Notes: generated by a model not told the origin, from the letters alone. Shown: positions 7,238-16,305, counted from the first letter of the stretch. The stretch: 34,583 bases of DNA from Coriobacteriia bacterium (GCA_030652345.1 JAUSAU010000067.1:1-34583), one strand, 5' to 3'. Translations and numbers: made by a program.

Positions 7238-8837
7238 CCGCGGATACCGTGCCGGCGAGGTCGCTCACCGCGATCTCGAGATGGCCGTCGGCATCCTCGA
7301 ACTGCGCGACGGTCAACAGTTCCCCGAGACGCTCGGGCGCCATCCTGAGCGGGTCCGGGCGCTCGGCACCGTTGAAGTAGACGCGTTCGATCGCAGGGGC
7401 GATCTTCGCTTCGATCCCGGAGCGCGAGCCGCGCAGGACCGCCGCGCGCATGCCGCTGCGGATCAGGTGGACGATGACGTCCTCCTCGTGCTCCTCGACC
7501 ATGATCAGGTCGCGTGCGGACGCGCCCGCGACAGTGCGCATGACCGAGAGTGCCCGATCGAGAGCACGCCCGGCGTCACGGAAGCGGATCGCGTCCTCGT
7601 AGCGCCCGTCGTGTGCGGCGTCCTGCTGGAGGCGCACGAGGCGCTCGCGGAAGGTGCTGTCGTCGTCGAACACCGCGAGAGCGGCGGCGAGACGGATGCC
7701 GTAGTCGCGGGTGTCCGGGCGGGTGACGCACGGCGCCGGGCAGGAACCGGCGTCACGATAGGCGCACGGGGTCGCGGCGAGTCGCGCATCGAGCCGTCTC
7801 GCGCACCTGCGCAGGCCGAAGATCTCGGTGAGTCGGTCGGCGAGCGTCTGCGCCGCCCAACGGCTCGTGAACGGCCCGATCAGCCGCCCGCGCAGACGGG
7901 GAGCCGGCACCACCCGGAGGCCCGGATAGGCGGAGGCGGTGTCGATCCGGATGAGGTAGACGTCACGCGAACGGTGCGCTGCGGGGTTGTACATCGGTTG
8001 GTGCCGGTCCACGAGCCGCCGCTCGAGGAGCGCCGCGTCCAGCGGTGACGCCATCTGTACCGCCGTGATGGAGGCTACCGAGCACGCTAGCTCGTCCTCG
8101 CCGCCGCCCGGATAGAAGTACGCGCGCGTGCGAAGGCGCAGGCTCTTGGCCCGACCGACGAAGACGACCGATCCGCTCGCGTCGCGGAACAGATAGACGC
8201 CGGGCTCGTCCGGGATGCCCTTGGTCAGGCGAAGATGCTCGGCGAGTTCGCCCTGCCGACCGAGACCGCAGAAGCTGGCGAGGTCGCCGACGGTGGTGAT
8301 CCCGATGGCGAGAAGGTCCGGGATGAGTGTCTGGAGGATCTCTGCCGTGGCGCGCGCGTCGTTACCGGCGCGGTGGTCGGGCACGGTCGGCGTGCCGAGT
8401 TCCGTGGCGAGCGACCCGAGGCTGTAGCGCCGCAGGTCGGGCCGCAGGCGGCGTGCGAGCGAGAGCGTGTCGATCGTCGGACGCTGGAACGGCGACCCCC
8501 AGAGTTCCTCGGCCTCGTAGTCGAGGAAGCTCAGGTCGAACCGGTAGTTGTGCGCGACCAGGACGGCGCCGTGGGCGTACGCCCGGAACTCCTCGAGGAC
8601 CTCATGGACGAGGGGAGCGTGGGCGACCATCCCCGATGTGATGCCGGTGAGGTCCTCGACCGCGCGGGGGATGGACTCGGTGGGGCGCACGAGTCGCTCG
8701 AAGGATGAGATGGTGCAGTCCGCGCGGAAACGCACGGCTCCGACCTCGATGATGCTGTTCCGTCCCGGTTTGCAGCCGGTGGTCTCGAGGTCGACCGCGA
8801 CGAATTCGCAGTCTGCGAGGAGCTTGCCGCTCAACAT
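7170..8837 (-). CDS. DEDDh exonuclease fused to GIY-YIG (UvrC-like) nuclease
   Basis: A 555-residue fusion. Residues ~10-175 are a DnaQ-like 3'-5' exonuclease: FVAVDLETTG (first Asp/Glu pair), AHNYRFDLSFL, and DHRAGNDARAT (His and last Asp). Residues ~210-300 are a GIY-YIG domain (GVYLFRDASGSVVFVGRAKSLRLR) as in UvrC/Cho, followed by a Cys-bearing segment (CARRL…CAYRDAGSCPAPC) and a UvrB-contact-like helical part. The same architecture is known in actinobacteria (M. tuberculosis Rv2191 type), with a proposed role in DNA repair. The start at 8837 is chosen because it lies just before the exonuclease core and downstream of an extended -10; longer starts at 8912 or 9008 add an unconserved leader. 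The 3' end overlaps nfo by 68 bases, tail to tail. Confidence 0.85.
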   Translation of the reverse strand: MLSGKLLADCEFVAVDLETTGCKPGRNSIIEVGAVRFRADCTISSFERLVRPTESIPRAVEDLTGITSGMVAHAPLVHEVLEEFRAYAHGAVLVAHNYRFDLSFLDYEAEELWGSPFQRPTIDTLSLARRLRPDLRRYSLGSLATELGTPTVPDHRAGNDARATAEILQTLIPDLLAIGITTVGDLASFCGLGRQGELAEHLRLTKGIPDEPGVYLFRDASGSVVFVGRAKSLRLRTRAYFYPGGGEDELACSVASITAVQMASPLDAALLERRLVDRHQPMYNPAAHRSRDVYLIRIDTASAYPGLRVVPAPRLRGRLIGPFTSRWAAQTLADRLTEIFGLRRCARRLDARLAATPCAYRDAGSCPAPCVTRPDTRDYGIRLAAALAVFDDDSTFRERLVRLQQDAAHDGRYEDAIRFRDAGRALDRALSVMRTVAGASARDLIMVEEHEEDVIVHLIRSGMRAAVLRGSRSGIEAKIAPAIERVYFNGAERPDPLRMAPERLGELLTVAQFEDADGHLEIAVSDLAGTVSAVRRSLGLDRRTPRRRHEAASGA

Positions 8838-8888
8838 ACCTGTGTTCGCGCTTCCGTCGGGTGACGCGTCAGGCTCCGAACAGGGGAA

Positions 8889-8897
8889 ATCATAGCA
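8889..8897 (-). promoter_or_regulatory. Extended -10 promoter of the exonuclease/GIY-YIG gene
   Basis: Minus strand reads TGC-TATGAT, an extended -10 element, about 45 bases before the ATG at 8837. A start inside this element (8912) would lie upstream of the transcription start, which argues for 8837. Confidence 0.55.
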
Positions 8898-8943
8898 CGC
8901 ACGGCATTCCATCCCCCGGAGTGTGCCGCTGCTCACCCTCGTA

Positions 8944-8972
8944 TTGCCGCGACCGTGAAGCGGGTCTAGCAT
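8944..8972 (+). promoter_or_regulatory. Promoter of the acidic protein/chelatase operon
   Basis: TTGCCG (8944-8949) and TAGCAT (8967-8972) with a 17-base spacer; predicted start near 8979, 60 bases before the ATG at 9039. Confidence 0.6.
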
Positions 8973-9038
8973 GAATGGGTGCGTGCAGTGACCACACGCC
9001 GGCCGCAAGCAGTGACCGACGACGTGAGAGGTTGGACC

Positions 9039-10319
9039 ATGCGATTCTTCCTTGTTGGACGAGACCGTTCCACCGGCCAGGTCCGGATGGTCTCGGAGGA
9101 GATGTTCACCTCCCGTCAGGAGGCTCTCGATTCACTCTCCGACCAGGCGTCTCTTGCCGAGGTGGATCTCTTCGTCGTCGATATCGAGGCAGTCACGCCG
9201 GTCGTCGTCTATCGCCCTGCCGCCGTGCCCGTCGTCGTGCCTGATGCGATCCCCGACGAGCCGATGGCGGGCGCGTGGGAAGCCCCGGAGGTCGAAGTGC
9301 CGGTACCCGCCGACCTTCTGGAGCCGATCGTGGAGCCGGTCGGGGATCCGGAGGCGGTCCTGACGACCGAGGACGGACTTGCCGGCGCGTTGCGCCGTGC
9401 GGCCACGAGGATGGAAGAGGACGGCGTCCTGCCGGCCCCGACCGTCGAGGACGTCCTTGCATCGCAGGCGCCCGAGCCCGCCGTGGAAGAGGCACCCGAG
9501 CCTGAGCCCAAGCCGCTGCCGGTCACGGAGTCCGACGATGACGGACTCGCCGACGAGCTCGACGCGCTGGCAAGTGCCGCATCCGTGACGATGGCGGGCG
9601 AGCCCGTCGCCGAGCCCGAGCCCGTGGCCGAGCCCGAGCCCGTCGCCGAGCCGGTATCCGTGATCGATCTGCCCGCGCCGGCGCCCGAGGAGTCGGAGCC
9701 GATCGACCTCGAGCCGGTGGTCCCCGATGTCGCCGCGTGGCCGTGGGAGGCGCCCGTCTCCGACGAACTCGTCGCTGCGGAGGCGCCCGCAGCCGCCGCG
9801 GTGGCGGAGATGACCGTCGTCGAGCCGGCGTCAGAGCAGTTCCGCCCGTCCGGACTCGACGAGGCCGCCGCTGAGGCGCCGAGCATGCTCACCGCTCCGG
9901 ACGACGACTTCATGCCGCGGCCCGTGATCATGGGGGACTACGCGGAGCCCCAGGCGTCCGTTCCCGAGCCGATCGCCGAGCCCATTGACGACGTGCTCGA
10001 GGCCGAGCCCGGATCGCCCTCCGCTGTGCTCGAGACGCCGTCCGCACTCGAGGACCTCGGCATCCCGAGCGAGTGGCTCGAGGCTGCGCCGCCGACCATC
10101 GAGTTCGAGGCTGGTCCCGCCGATGCTGAGCCGGTCGACGAGTCGATCGCGGCGGCCCTCGACTCTGCGATCGCGGCTCCGGAGCCGCGTCCGTACGAGC
10201 CCGCGCCCGTCGACATGGATGCCTACGCCTGCGAGGACTGCGTGTACGCCGGAACGTGCCCGAAGGCCGGCCAGGACAGGCCTGCCACGTGCGGCTCGTT
10301 CCAGTGGAAGTCCGTGTGA
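9039..10319 (+). CDS. Acidic, E/P/A-rich protein with C-terminal four-Cys motif
   Basis: A 426-residue protein of unknown function. The N-terminal ~60 residues form a small globular region (MRFFLVGRDR…FVVDIEAV). The middle (~70-395) is low-complexity, very acidic and rich in Pro, Ala, Glu and Val, including an EPVAEP repeat. The C-terminus is conserved-looking: CEDCVYAGTCPKAG followed by a fourth Cys in TCGSFQWKSV, spacing C-x2-C-x5-C-x9-C, plausible for zinc or an Fe-S cluster. ATG at 9039 has GAGAGG about 9 bases upstream. Its stop overlaps the start of the chelatase gene by 4 bases (GTGA), so the two are translationally coupled. There is no signal peptide or membrane segment. Function could relate to the chelatase; that is inference. 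Confidence 0.75.
   Translation: MRFFLVGRDRSTGQVRMVSEEMFTSRQEALDSLSDQASLAEVDLFVVDIEAVTPVVVYRPAAVPVVVPDAIPDEPMAGAWEAPEVEVPVPADLLEPIVEPVGDPEAVLTTEDGLAGALRRAATRMEEDGVLPAPTVEDVLASQAPEPAVEEAPEPEPKPLPVTESDDDGLADELDALASAASVTMAGEPVAEPEPVAEPEPVAEPVSVIDLPAPAPEESEPIDLEPVVPDVAAWPWEAPVSDELVAAEAPAAAAVAEMTVVEPASEQFRPSGLDEAAAEAPSMLTAPDDDFMPRPVIMGDYAEPQASVPEPIAEPIDDVLEAEPGSPSAVLETPSALEDLGIPSEWLEAAPPTIEFEAGPADAEPVDESIAAALDSAIAAPEPRPYEPAPVDMDAYACEDCVYAGTCPKAGQDRPATCGSFQWKSV
9600..9653 (+). repeat. Three tandem copies of an 18-bp coding repeat
   Basis: GAGCCCGTCGCCGAGCCC and two near copies encode EPVAEP three times in the acidic protein. The copies differ only at wobble positions or the last codon. The repeat could vary in number by slippage. 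Confidence 0.75.
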
Positions 10320-12280
10320 GCACACCCCGCCCCACATTCCCGTTCACCGCGATCGTCGGGCAGGAGACGCTCAAGACCGCTCTGCTCATCAACGCCGTCG
10401 ACCCCCGGGTCGGCGGCGTTCTCATCCGCGGTGAGAAGGGCACGGCGAAGTCGACCGCGGTGCGCGCGCTCGCGATGGTGCTCCCGCCGATCGACGTGGT
10501 CGAAGGTTGCCGTTTCTCGTGCGACCCCGGATCGCCGGCGGACCTCTGCGAGGAGTGCCGCGTGCGTGCGGAGGCCGGGGAGCTGCCGGTCGCGTCGCGT
10601 CGTCCGCGGGTGGTGGACCTTCCCGTCTCGGCCACGGAGGACCGGCTCGTCGGCACGCTCGACATCGAGGCCGCCATCAAGAGGGGTGAGCGCCGCTTCG
10701 AGGCCGGTCTCCTGGCGGCCGCCAACCGCGGGATACTCTACGTCGACGAAGTGAACCTCCTCGACGATCACCTGGTCGACACGTTGCTCGACTCGGCCGC
10801 GATGGGCGTGAACCACGTGGAGCGTGAGGGCATCGCGTTCGAACATTCCGCGCGATTCATGCTGGTCGGGACGATGAACCCGGAGGAGGGCGACGTCCGC
10901 CCTCAGCTCCTCGACCGGTTCGGACTCTGCGCCGACGTCGTCGGCCTGTCGATCCCGGCCGACCGGGTCGAGGTCCTGGAGCGCCGTCAGGCGCATGAGG
11001 ACGATGCGAAGTCGTTCCGCCGTAAGTGGGACGCCGAGGAGCGCTCTCTCGAGGCATCGCTCAAGCGCGCTCGAGATCTCGTGCGGCGAGTGAAGATCCC
11101 CCGGGAGCTCCTGTTCTTCATCGCGACCGTCTGTTCGGAGGCCGGCGTGGACGGTCACCGGGCCGATCTGACCATGGCTCGGGCAGCGGGAGCGCTCGCG
11201 GCTCTCGACGGCCGTCTGGAAGCCACCGTGGACGACGCGAGAAGGATCGCCTCGCTCGTGCTCGCGCATCGCATGCACCGTCGTCCGTTCGACGACGTAT
11301 CGATCGACCAGCTCACCCTCGACAGCCTGCTGATGACGCAGGCGGGGGAGGACGGAGCCGGTGAGAGCGAGCCGACGGGCGGGGAGCCCGCCTCCGGCGC
11401 CGGGCGTCCCATCGCGGCAGTCCTGCGTGTGGCGGGCGAGCCGGACGCTTCAGCGGCGGTCCCCGAGGGTGCCGATCTTGTGGCGCCTCTCGATCGCATG
11501 CGGCGCGCCGGTCAGGGGCGGCGTCAGGAGAGCCGCTCCGATGACGGTCGCGGGCGCTACACGCGATCCGAGGAGCCCAAGAGGGGTGCGCGGCCCGACG
11601 TGGCCGTGGACGCCACCATCCGGACGGCTGCGTCGCGCGGTCGCGCCGCAGAGGGTGAGATGGCGGTCGAGGTGCGTCCCGAGGACGTCCGAAGCAAGGT
11701 ACGCACGCGTCGCGTCGGAGCGTCGGTCGTCTTCTGTGTCGACGGGAGCGGGTCGATGGGAGCCGCCAGCCGCATGGACGCGGCGAAGGCGGCGATCATG
11801 CAGCTGCTCGTCGATGCCTACCAGCGGCGCGACCGGGTCGGACTCGTCTCGTTCCGGGGCGAAGGCGCTGAGGTGCTGCTCACTCCGACGTCGAGCGTGG
11901 AGCTGGCCAATCTCAAGCTCAGGACGATGCCGACCGGAGGCGCGACCCCGCTGGCCGCCGGGATCCGCCAGTCACTCGACCTGCTCGCGGCCGAGACCCG
12001 GCGCGATGCGAAGGTGATCCCGTGGCTCGTGCTCGTCACTGACGGGCGCGCGAACGTCGGGCTCAAGGGCGGGCTCGGTTCCGAGGATGCCAAGGTCATG
12101 GCCGCCAGAGCCAAGGAGCAAAAGGTCCACACGCTCGTCGTGGACACGTCTCCGCCGACGTCGGCGGGGGCTTCGGCGCGCGAGATCGCCCGCCTTTCGG
12201 GCGCGGAGTACGTCCGACTGCCCGCGGACGACGGTACGGCGATGGCGGGTGCCATCAAGGAGCGCCTGGAGGCTGTCTAG
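10316..12280 (+). CDS. BchI/BchD-type metal chelatase subunit (AAA+ and VWA fusion)
   Basis: A 654-residue fusion of the two accessory subunits of magnesium/cobalt chelatases. Residues ~8-330 are the AAA+ motor: Walker A GEKGTAKS at 39-46, Walker B ILYVDEVNLL, the chelatase insert after the Walker A region (CRFSCDPGSPADLCEEC), and GTMNPEEGDVRPQLLDRFG. A Gly/Arg/Asp-rich linker follows, then a VWA domain with a full MIDAS (VDGSGSMG, PTGGATPL, LVTDGRAN). The family works with a large CobN/ChlH-type catalytic subunit inserting Co or Mg into a tetrapyrrole; none is in this window, and the closest type is the fused putative cobaltochelatase subunit. GTG at 10316 overlaps the previous stop (GTGA) and immediately precedes the conserved TFPFTAIVGQE. 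Confidence 0.85.
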   Translation: MSTPRPTFPFTAIVGQETLKTALLINAVDPRVGGVLIRGEKGTAKSTAVRALAMVLPPIDVVEGCRFSCDPGSPADLCEECRVRAEAGELPVASRRPRVVDLPVSATEDRLVGTLDIEAAIKRGERRFEAGLLAAANRGILYVDEVNLLDDHLVDTLLDSAAMGVNHVEREGIAFEHSARFMLVGTMNPEEGDVRPQLLDRFGLCADVVGLSIPADRVEVLERRQAHEDDAKSFRRKWDAEERSLEASLKRARDLVRRVKIPRELLFFIATVCSEAGVDGHRADLTMARAAGALAALDGRLEATVDDARRIASLVLAHRMHRRPFDDVSIDQLTLDSLLMTQAGEDGAGESEPTGGEPASGAGRPIAAVLRVAGEPDASAAVPEGADLVAPLDRMRRAGQGRRQESRSDDGRGRYTRSEEPKRGARPDVAVDATIRTAASRGRAAEGEMAVEVRPEDVRSKVRTRRVGASVVFCVDGSGSMGAASRMDAAKAAIMQLLVDAYQRRDRVGLVSFRGEGAEVLLTPTSSVELANLKLRTMPTGGATPLAAGIRQSLDLLAAETRRDAKVIPWLVLVTDGRANVGLKGGLGSEDAKVMAARAKEQKVHTLVVDTSPPTSAGASAREIARLSGAEYVRLPADDGTAMAGAIKERLEAV

Positions 12281-12362
12281 CGTGTGCACCGGCACGCTGA
12301 CGGGTAGGTGTCACAAGGGTCGTGTATCATCGAGAAACTGCACGTCGTCATGAGGGGGACCG

Positions 12363-13964
12363 ATGAGAGTCGAAGTCAAGCTGCGCCGCGTCCTGTGGAT
12401 GTCGGTCGTAGCGATCGTGGTCGCGCTGCTCGCAGCGCCGTCGGTAGGGTACGGAAACGAGACAACGTTCACTTCGCCGACCATGCTCGGGTCATCGTCG
12501 ACCAACCCCAACCCGCCATCGGGTGATCCGAGTTTCTGGCGCCAAGGCTGGGGCAACAGTGTCAACCCCAACCTCACGGTGTCAACGTCGGGATGGGGTC
12601 GGACAGTCGACGGCATGTACTACTTCGTCGACCGTTTGCAGTACCACCCGGTCGATTTCGCCACCACGGATGCGTATCAGCACGCGGTCTTCGGTCCGGG
12701 CGGCTTTCACTTCAGCGGCACCTTGGACCTACTCGGGGTGTTCGCCTACCCGCCGTCCGGTGGATGGACTTACAGCATCCCCGGCATGACGCAGCCCTAC
12801 GAGGGCGAGTGGTTCATGCATCTCGAGGCTTATGGGTATGACGCCAATGGGCACTTTGCCCACTCCGTTGACACGTCCCCCGTGGCGATCTTCGTGGACG
12901 TGACACCGCCGACGGCCGTCGCCAGCGTGACCGTCACGCCGAACGACGGGTCGATCGTGCCGTCCGAGACGGCCGTGGGCAGCGGAACGCGCGCCACGGT
13001 CTACTGGAAGGGCGCGGACTACGACCTGCTTTCAGGGACGGCCTTCTATCGCGTCTACGTCGACGGTCAGTTGGCGTTCAACGGGGCGACCACTCCCACG
13101 ATGCCGGATCTGTTCCACGAGAACATCGTCACCAAGGACTTCCGCCAGACCGTTGCGACGGAGACCCACGGACCGGCGCCCATCTGGTACAACCCGGACT
13201 GGACCCGTTCCTACAAGGTGACCGCGGAAGACCTCGCTCCCGGTCGCCATACGCTCCAGGTCTCGGCGGTCGACCGTGCCGAGAACGAGGGCGCGAAGAG
13301 CGCGGCCGCCGTCTTCTACTCGGATCCTGACACCCCGACGGTGTCGATCACCTCGCCGACCGGCAGCCACGTCGGACGCATCGGCGTCTTCTCGGCTGAC
13401 GCCACCGACGCCGGCGGCATGCGCGACGTCACCTTCCTCATCGACGGCGAGCCGATCGGGACCGACTCGAGCGCACCGTACTCGCTGACCAAGGACATGC
13501 TGTCGTACCCGGACAAGTCGTACACGCTGACCGTCCAGGCGCGCGACATGTTCGGGCGCATCGCGTCGAGGAGCAAGGAGATCATCGTCGACAAGGTCGT
13601 CCCTGTCGCGAGCAGCTTCCGCCACGGCCCGAGCCCGTTCTTCCCCGTGAAGCGCGATCGCTACAAGGACTACTCGACCATCTCGTTCAGCCTCAACAGG
13701 TCCGCCTACGTCGCTCTCTCGATCACCAACTCGAGCGGCACAGTCGTGCGGACCTACTCGAAGTCGGGTGTCGCCGGTGCGAACTCGTTCCGCTGGGACG
13801 GCAAGTGGTCCGACGGCAAGGTGCGCACGGGGCGCTTCGGCTACCAGCTGCGTGTCTACGACGGCTACGGCGGATCGACGTACACGACCAAGCTCACGAC
13901 GACGATCCGCAACTACGAGATCGTCAAGATCGGCCGCAACAGAGTGAAGATCGTTCCGCGGTAG
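12363..13964 (+). CDS. Large secreted protein with Ig-like and FlgD-like domains
   Basis: A 533-residue exported protein. A signal peptide is clear (basic start, VLWMSVVAIVVALLAAPSVG, likely cut near residue 30). Residues ~32-185 are a Tyr/Trp/Gly-rich region I do not recognise. Then come Ig-like beta domains: about 185-320 (VDVTPPTAVASVTV…LQVSAVDRAEN) and 325-415 (TPTVSITSPTG…DGEPIGTDSSAPYSL), typical of Big/Ig-like adhesin modules. The last ~110 residues (SFSLNRSAYVALSITNSSG … GRFGYQLRVYDG) resemble the FlgD-type Ig domain common at the C-termini of secreted proteins. ATG at 12363 has GAGGGGG just upstream; a TATCAT at 12325-12330 may be its -10. The likely location is the cell surface or medium; function unknown. 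It is monocistronic. Confidence 0.75.
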   Translation: MRVEVKLRRVLWMSVVAIVVALLAAPSVGYGNETTFTSPTMLGSSSTNPNPPSGDPSFWRQGWGNSVNPNLTVSTSGWGRTVDGMYYFVDRLQYHPVDFATTDAYQHAVFGPGGFHFSGTLDLLGVFAYPPSGGWTYSIPGMTQPYEGEWFMHLEAYGYDANGHFAHSVDTSPVAIFVDVTPPTAVASVTVTPNDGSIVPSETAVGSGTRATVYWKGADYDLLSGTAFYRVYVDGQLAFNGATTPTMPDLFHENIVTKDFRQTVATETHGPAPIWYNPDWTRSYKVTAEDLAPGRHTLQVSAVDRAENEGAKSAAAVFYSDPDTPTVSITSPTGSHVGRIGVFSADATDAGGMRDVTFLIDGEPIGTDSSAPYSLTKDMLSYPDKSYTLTVQARDMFGRIASRSKEIIVDKVVPVASSFRHGPSPFFPVKRDRYKDYSTISFSLNRSAYVALSITNSSGTVVRTYSKSGVAGANSFRWDGKWSDGKVRTGRFGYQLRVYDGYGGSTYTTKLTTTIRNYEIVKIGRNRVKIVPR

Positions 13965-13985
13965 TACCGTCCCGGAATCAACGTC

Positions 13986-14026
13986 AGCGGCCGGCCCCCT
14001 TCTCGGGGACCGGCCGCTGTGTGTTT
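13986..14026 (+). terminator. Intrinsic terminator of the Ig-like protein gene
   Basis: Hairpin 13986-14018: nine-bp outer stem (AGCGGCCGG with CCGGCCGCT), one mismatch, four more GC pairs, loop TTCTC variant, then GTGTGTTT. It lies between the stop at 13964 and the 3' end of rnpB and may also stop rnpB transcription arriving from the other side. Confidence 0.75.
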
Positions 14027-14030
14027 CCGG

Positions 14031-14420
14031 CTCGGAGTGGGCCTGTAAGCCGGGTTCTGTCGTGGACGACCATCTATCTGCGACCGCCGTTACCGACGGC
14101 CTGATGCGGGCGTACCCGAGCGATGACCGGGCCGGTCTTGACCGCTCCTATTCGCCCTTGCTCCGGGTGGGGTTTGCCAAGCCGCCATGTCACCATGGCG
14201 CTGGTGCGCTCTTACCGCACCGTTTCAGCTTTTCTCCCGACCTGTACCGGCAAGCCCGAAGGGGCGCGCCGGGCGGTATCGGGGGAGTCTTCTTTTCTGT
14301 GGCACTTTCCGTCGCCTCGCGGCGCCAGGCCGTTAGCCTGCACCCTGCCCTGTGGAGCCCGGACTTTCCTCACGCGCGCGTACAGGTACGCGCCCGCGCG
14401 GCCGCCCGGCCCACTCCGAG
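14031..14420 (-). ncRNA. rnpB: RNase P RNA, bacterial type A
   Basis: On the minus strand the conserved RNase P RNA blocks appear in order: GAGGAAAGTCCGGGCTCC near the 5' end, AGGGCAGGGTGCAGGCTAAC, ACAGAAAAGAAG, CGGTAAGAGCGCACCAG, TGGTGACATGGCGGCTTGG and AGAACCCGGCTTACAGG near the 3' end. The termini are complementary over 13 bases (14031-14043 with 14408-14420), forming helix P1 and fixing the ends at about 390 nt. It is the catalytic RNA that matures tRNA 5' ends, here next to two tRNA genes and their synthetases. An extended -10 ends six bases before the 5' end. Confidence 0.95.
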
Positions 14421-14425
14421 ACGCG

Positions 14426-14434
14426 ATTCTAGCA
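14426..14434 (-). promoter_or_regulatory. Extended -10 promoter of rnpB
   Basis: Minus strand TGC-TAGAAT, placed so that transcription would start at about 14420, the first base of helix P1. The inverted repeat 14436-14464 occupies the -35 region. Confidence 0.6.
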
Positions 14435-14435
14435 G

Positions 14436-14508
14436 GTTTGGCGCGGACTGAAGCCGCGCCAAACGGCCGGTTTGCAGCGGACGCCCTTCGGTTGCCGCTG
14501 AAACCGGC
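14436..14508 (-). terminator. Two tandem hairpins after glnS
   Basis: Downstream of the glnS stop are two inverted repeats: 14465-14508 (14-15-bp arms with one bulged base) and 14436-14464 (perfect 11-bp arms, GTTTGGCGCGG). Neither has a T-run. They separate glnS from rnpB and probably terminate glnS; the second also overlaps the rnpB promoter region. Confidence 0.5.
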
Positions 14509-14520
14509 GACGCGTGGGGG

Positions 14521-16221
14521 TCAGGGCGTGTCGTGACGTCCTTGGGCTTGGAGCTTGGCCCAGGCGTCCTTGAGCGTCAGCGTCCGGTTGAAGACGAGTG
14601 CCGCGTCCGTGGAGTCCGGATCGGGGCAGAAGTAGCCGAGGCGCTCGAACTGCACGGTCTGACCGACAGGAACGTCGGCGAGCGACGGCTCGACGTAGCA
14701 GCCCGTCAGTACGGTCTCGGACGAGGGATTGATGCTCTCGAACAGGTCGCTGCCGTCCGCGCCCGGGTGCGTGTCGCTGAAGAGGTGGTCGTAGAGGCGG
14801 ATCTGTGCCGAGAGCGTGTGCGCGGCGGAGAGCCAGTGCAACGTGCCCTTGGGACGACGCTCGTCGGGGGACGACCCACCGCGTGTCGCGGGATCGTACG
14901 TGCATCGAAGCTCGACCACGCGGCCGTCGTCGTCCTTGACCACGTCGGTGCAGGTCACGAAGTAGGCGGAGCGCAGACGTACCTCGCGACCGGGCGCGAG
15001 CCGGAAGAACTTCTTGGGGGGATCCTCCATGAAGTCGTCGCGCTCGATCCACAGCTCGCGGGTGAACGGCACCATGCGCGTGCCCGCCGAGGGGTCCTCG
15101 GGGTTGTTGGGGACTTCCATCTCCTCGACGAGTCCCTCGGGGTAGTTCTCGATGACGACCTTGATGGGGTCGATGACCGCGAAGCGGCGGAGCGCGTCCC
15201 GGTTCAGTACGTTGCGCACCGCGTGCTCGAGCATCTCGACCTCGTTGACGCTGTCGGCACGCGCGACGCCGATCATGCCCACGAAGTCCCGGATGCCCTC
15301 GGCGGGGAAGCCGCGACGACGCAGGCCTGAGATGGTGGGCATCCGAGGGTCGTCCCAGCCGCGGACGTGGTCCTCGTTGACGAGGCGCAGCAGCACGCGC
15401 TTGGACAGCACGGTATGGGTGAGGTTGAGTCGCGCGAACTCGTACTGGCGCGGTCGCGAGGGCACCGGCAGGTTCTCGATGAACCAGTCGTAGAGCGGCC
15501 GGTGATCCTGGAACTCCAGGGTGCAGATCGAGTGCGTGATGCCTTCGATCGCGTCGGACTGCCCGTGTGCGAAGTCGTACGAGGGGTAGATGCACCAGGC
15601 GTCACCGGTGCGCGGGTGCGTCGCGTGGAGGATGCGGTAGATGACCGGGTCGCGGAAGTTGATGTTGCCCGACGCCATGTCGATCTTCGCGCGCAGGACG
15701 CGGGCGCCGTTCGGGAACTCGCCGGCGCGCATCCGTGCGAACAGGTCGAGGTTCTCCTCGACGCTGCGGTCGCGCCAGGGGCTGTTCGTGCCCGGCTCCG
15801 TCAACGTGCCGCGGTGCGAGCGGATCTCATCAGCTGAGAGGTCGTCCACGTACGCCTTGCCGGCGCGGATGAGCTCGACGGCCCACTCGTAGAGCTGCGC
15901 GAAGTAGTCGGAGGCGAAGAAGAGGTTCTCGCCCCAGTCGAAGCCGAGCCAGCGCACGTCGGCCTCGATGGAGTCGATGTACTCCTGCTCTTCCTTCAGC
16001 GGGTTCGTGTCGTCGAAGCGCAGGTGACAGCGCCCACCGAACTCGGTCGCGATGCCGAAGTTCAGACAGATCGACTTCGCGTGACCGATGTGGAGGTAGC
16101 CGTTGGGCTCGGGCGGGAACCGGGTGACCACGGATGCGATGCGGCCGTCACGCAGGTCGGCGGCGACGATGTCGCGGACGAAGTCGGTCCGCTCAGCGGG
16201 GGTGGGGTTCTCGGTGTCCAT
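14521..16221 (-). CDS. glnS: Glutaminyl-tRNA synthetase
   Basis: A 566-residue class I synthetase that charges tRNA-Gln directly. The N-terminal catalytic core has the HIGH motif in [18 protein letters not shown], then [30 protein letters not shown], the Gln-type [33 protein letters not shown], and the KMSKS-type VLSKRVL. The C-terminal half is the two-barrel anticodon-binding domain typical of GlnRS rather than GluRS. ATG at 16221 lies just before the conserved [10 protein letters not shown]; there is no clear Shine-Dalgarno, and TGC-TATCGT ends about 9 bases upstream, so the leader is very short. It sits beside tRNA-Gln, tRNA-Glu and gltX. Most actinobacteria use GluRS plus GatCAB instead, so this gene may be of transferred origin (inference). 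Confidence 0.95.
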   Translation of the reverse strand: MDTENPTPAERTDFVRDIVAADLRDGRIASVVTRFPPEPNGYLHIGHAKSICLNFGIATEFGGRCHLRFDDTNPLKEEQEYIDSIEADVRWLGFDWGENLFFASDYFAQLYEWAVELIRAGKAYVDDLSADEIRSHRGTLTEPGTNSPWRDRSVEENLDLFARMRAGEFPNGARVLRAKIDMASGNINFRDPVIYRILHATHPRTGDAWCIYPSYDFAHGQSDAIEGITHSICTLEFQDHRPLYDWFIENLPVPSRPRQYEFARLNLTHTVLSKRVLLRLVNEDHVRGWDDPRMPTISGLRRRGFPAEGIRDFVGMIGVARADSVNEVEMLEHAVRNVLNRDALRRFAVIDPIKVVIENYPEGLVEEMEVPNNPEDPSAGTRMVPFTRELWIERDDFMEDPPKKFFRLAPGREVRLRSAYFVTCTDVVKDDDGRVVELRCTYDPATRGGSSPDERRPKGTLHWLSAAHTLSAQIRLYDHLFSDTHPGADGSDLFESINPSSETVLTGCYVEPSLADVPVGQTVQFERLGYFCPDPDSTDAALVFNRTLTLKDAWAKLQAQGRHDTP

Positions 16222-16270
16222 GGTCGCGAACGATAGCACAAGAGTGAGCACGAATCCGCCTTGGGAACGC

Positions 16271-16297
16271 AAAGAGCGGAGACCGAAGTCTCCGCTC
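16271..16297 (-). terminator. Intrinsic terminator of the tRNA pair
   Basis: Perfect 10-bp stem (16274-16283 with 16288-16297) with the minus-strand tetraloop TTCG, followed on the minus strand by TTTGCGTT. It lies 9 bases past tRNA-Glu and upstream of the glnS promoter, insulating the two units. Confidence 0.8.
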
Positions 16298-16305
16298 GTG
16301 ATTGC

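Noticed and set aside
9600..9653. Tandem repeat considered as a CRISPR-like or mobile repeat
   Set aside because: Units are contiguous 18-mers in frame within a coding region, without spacers.
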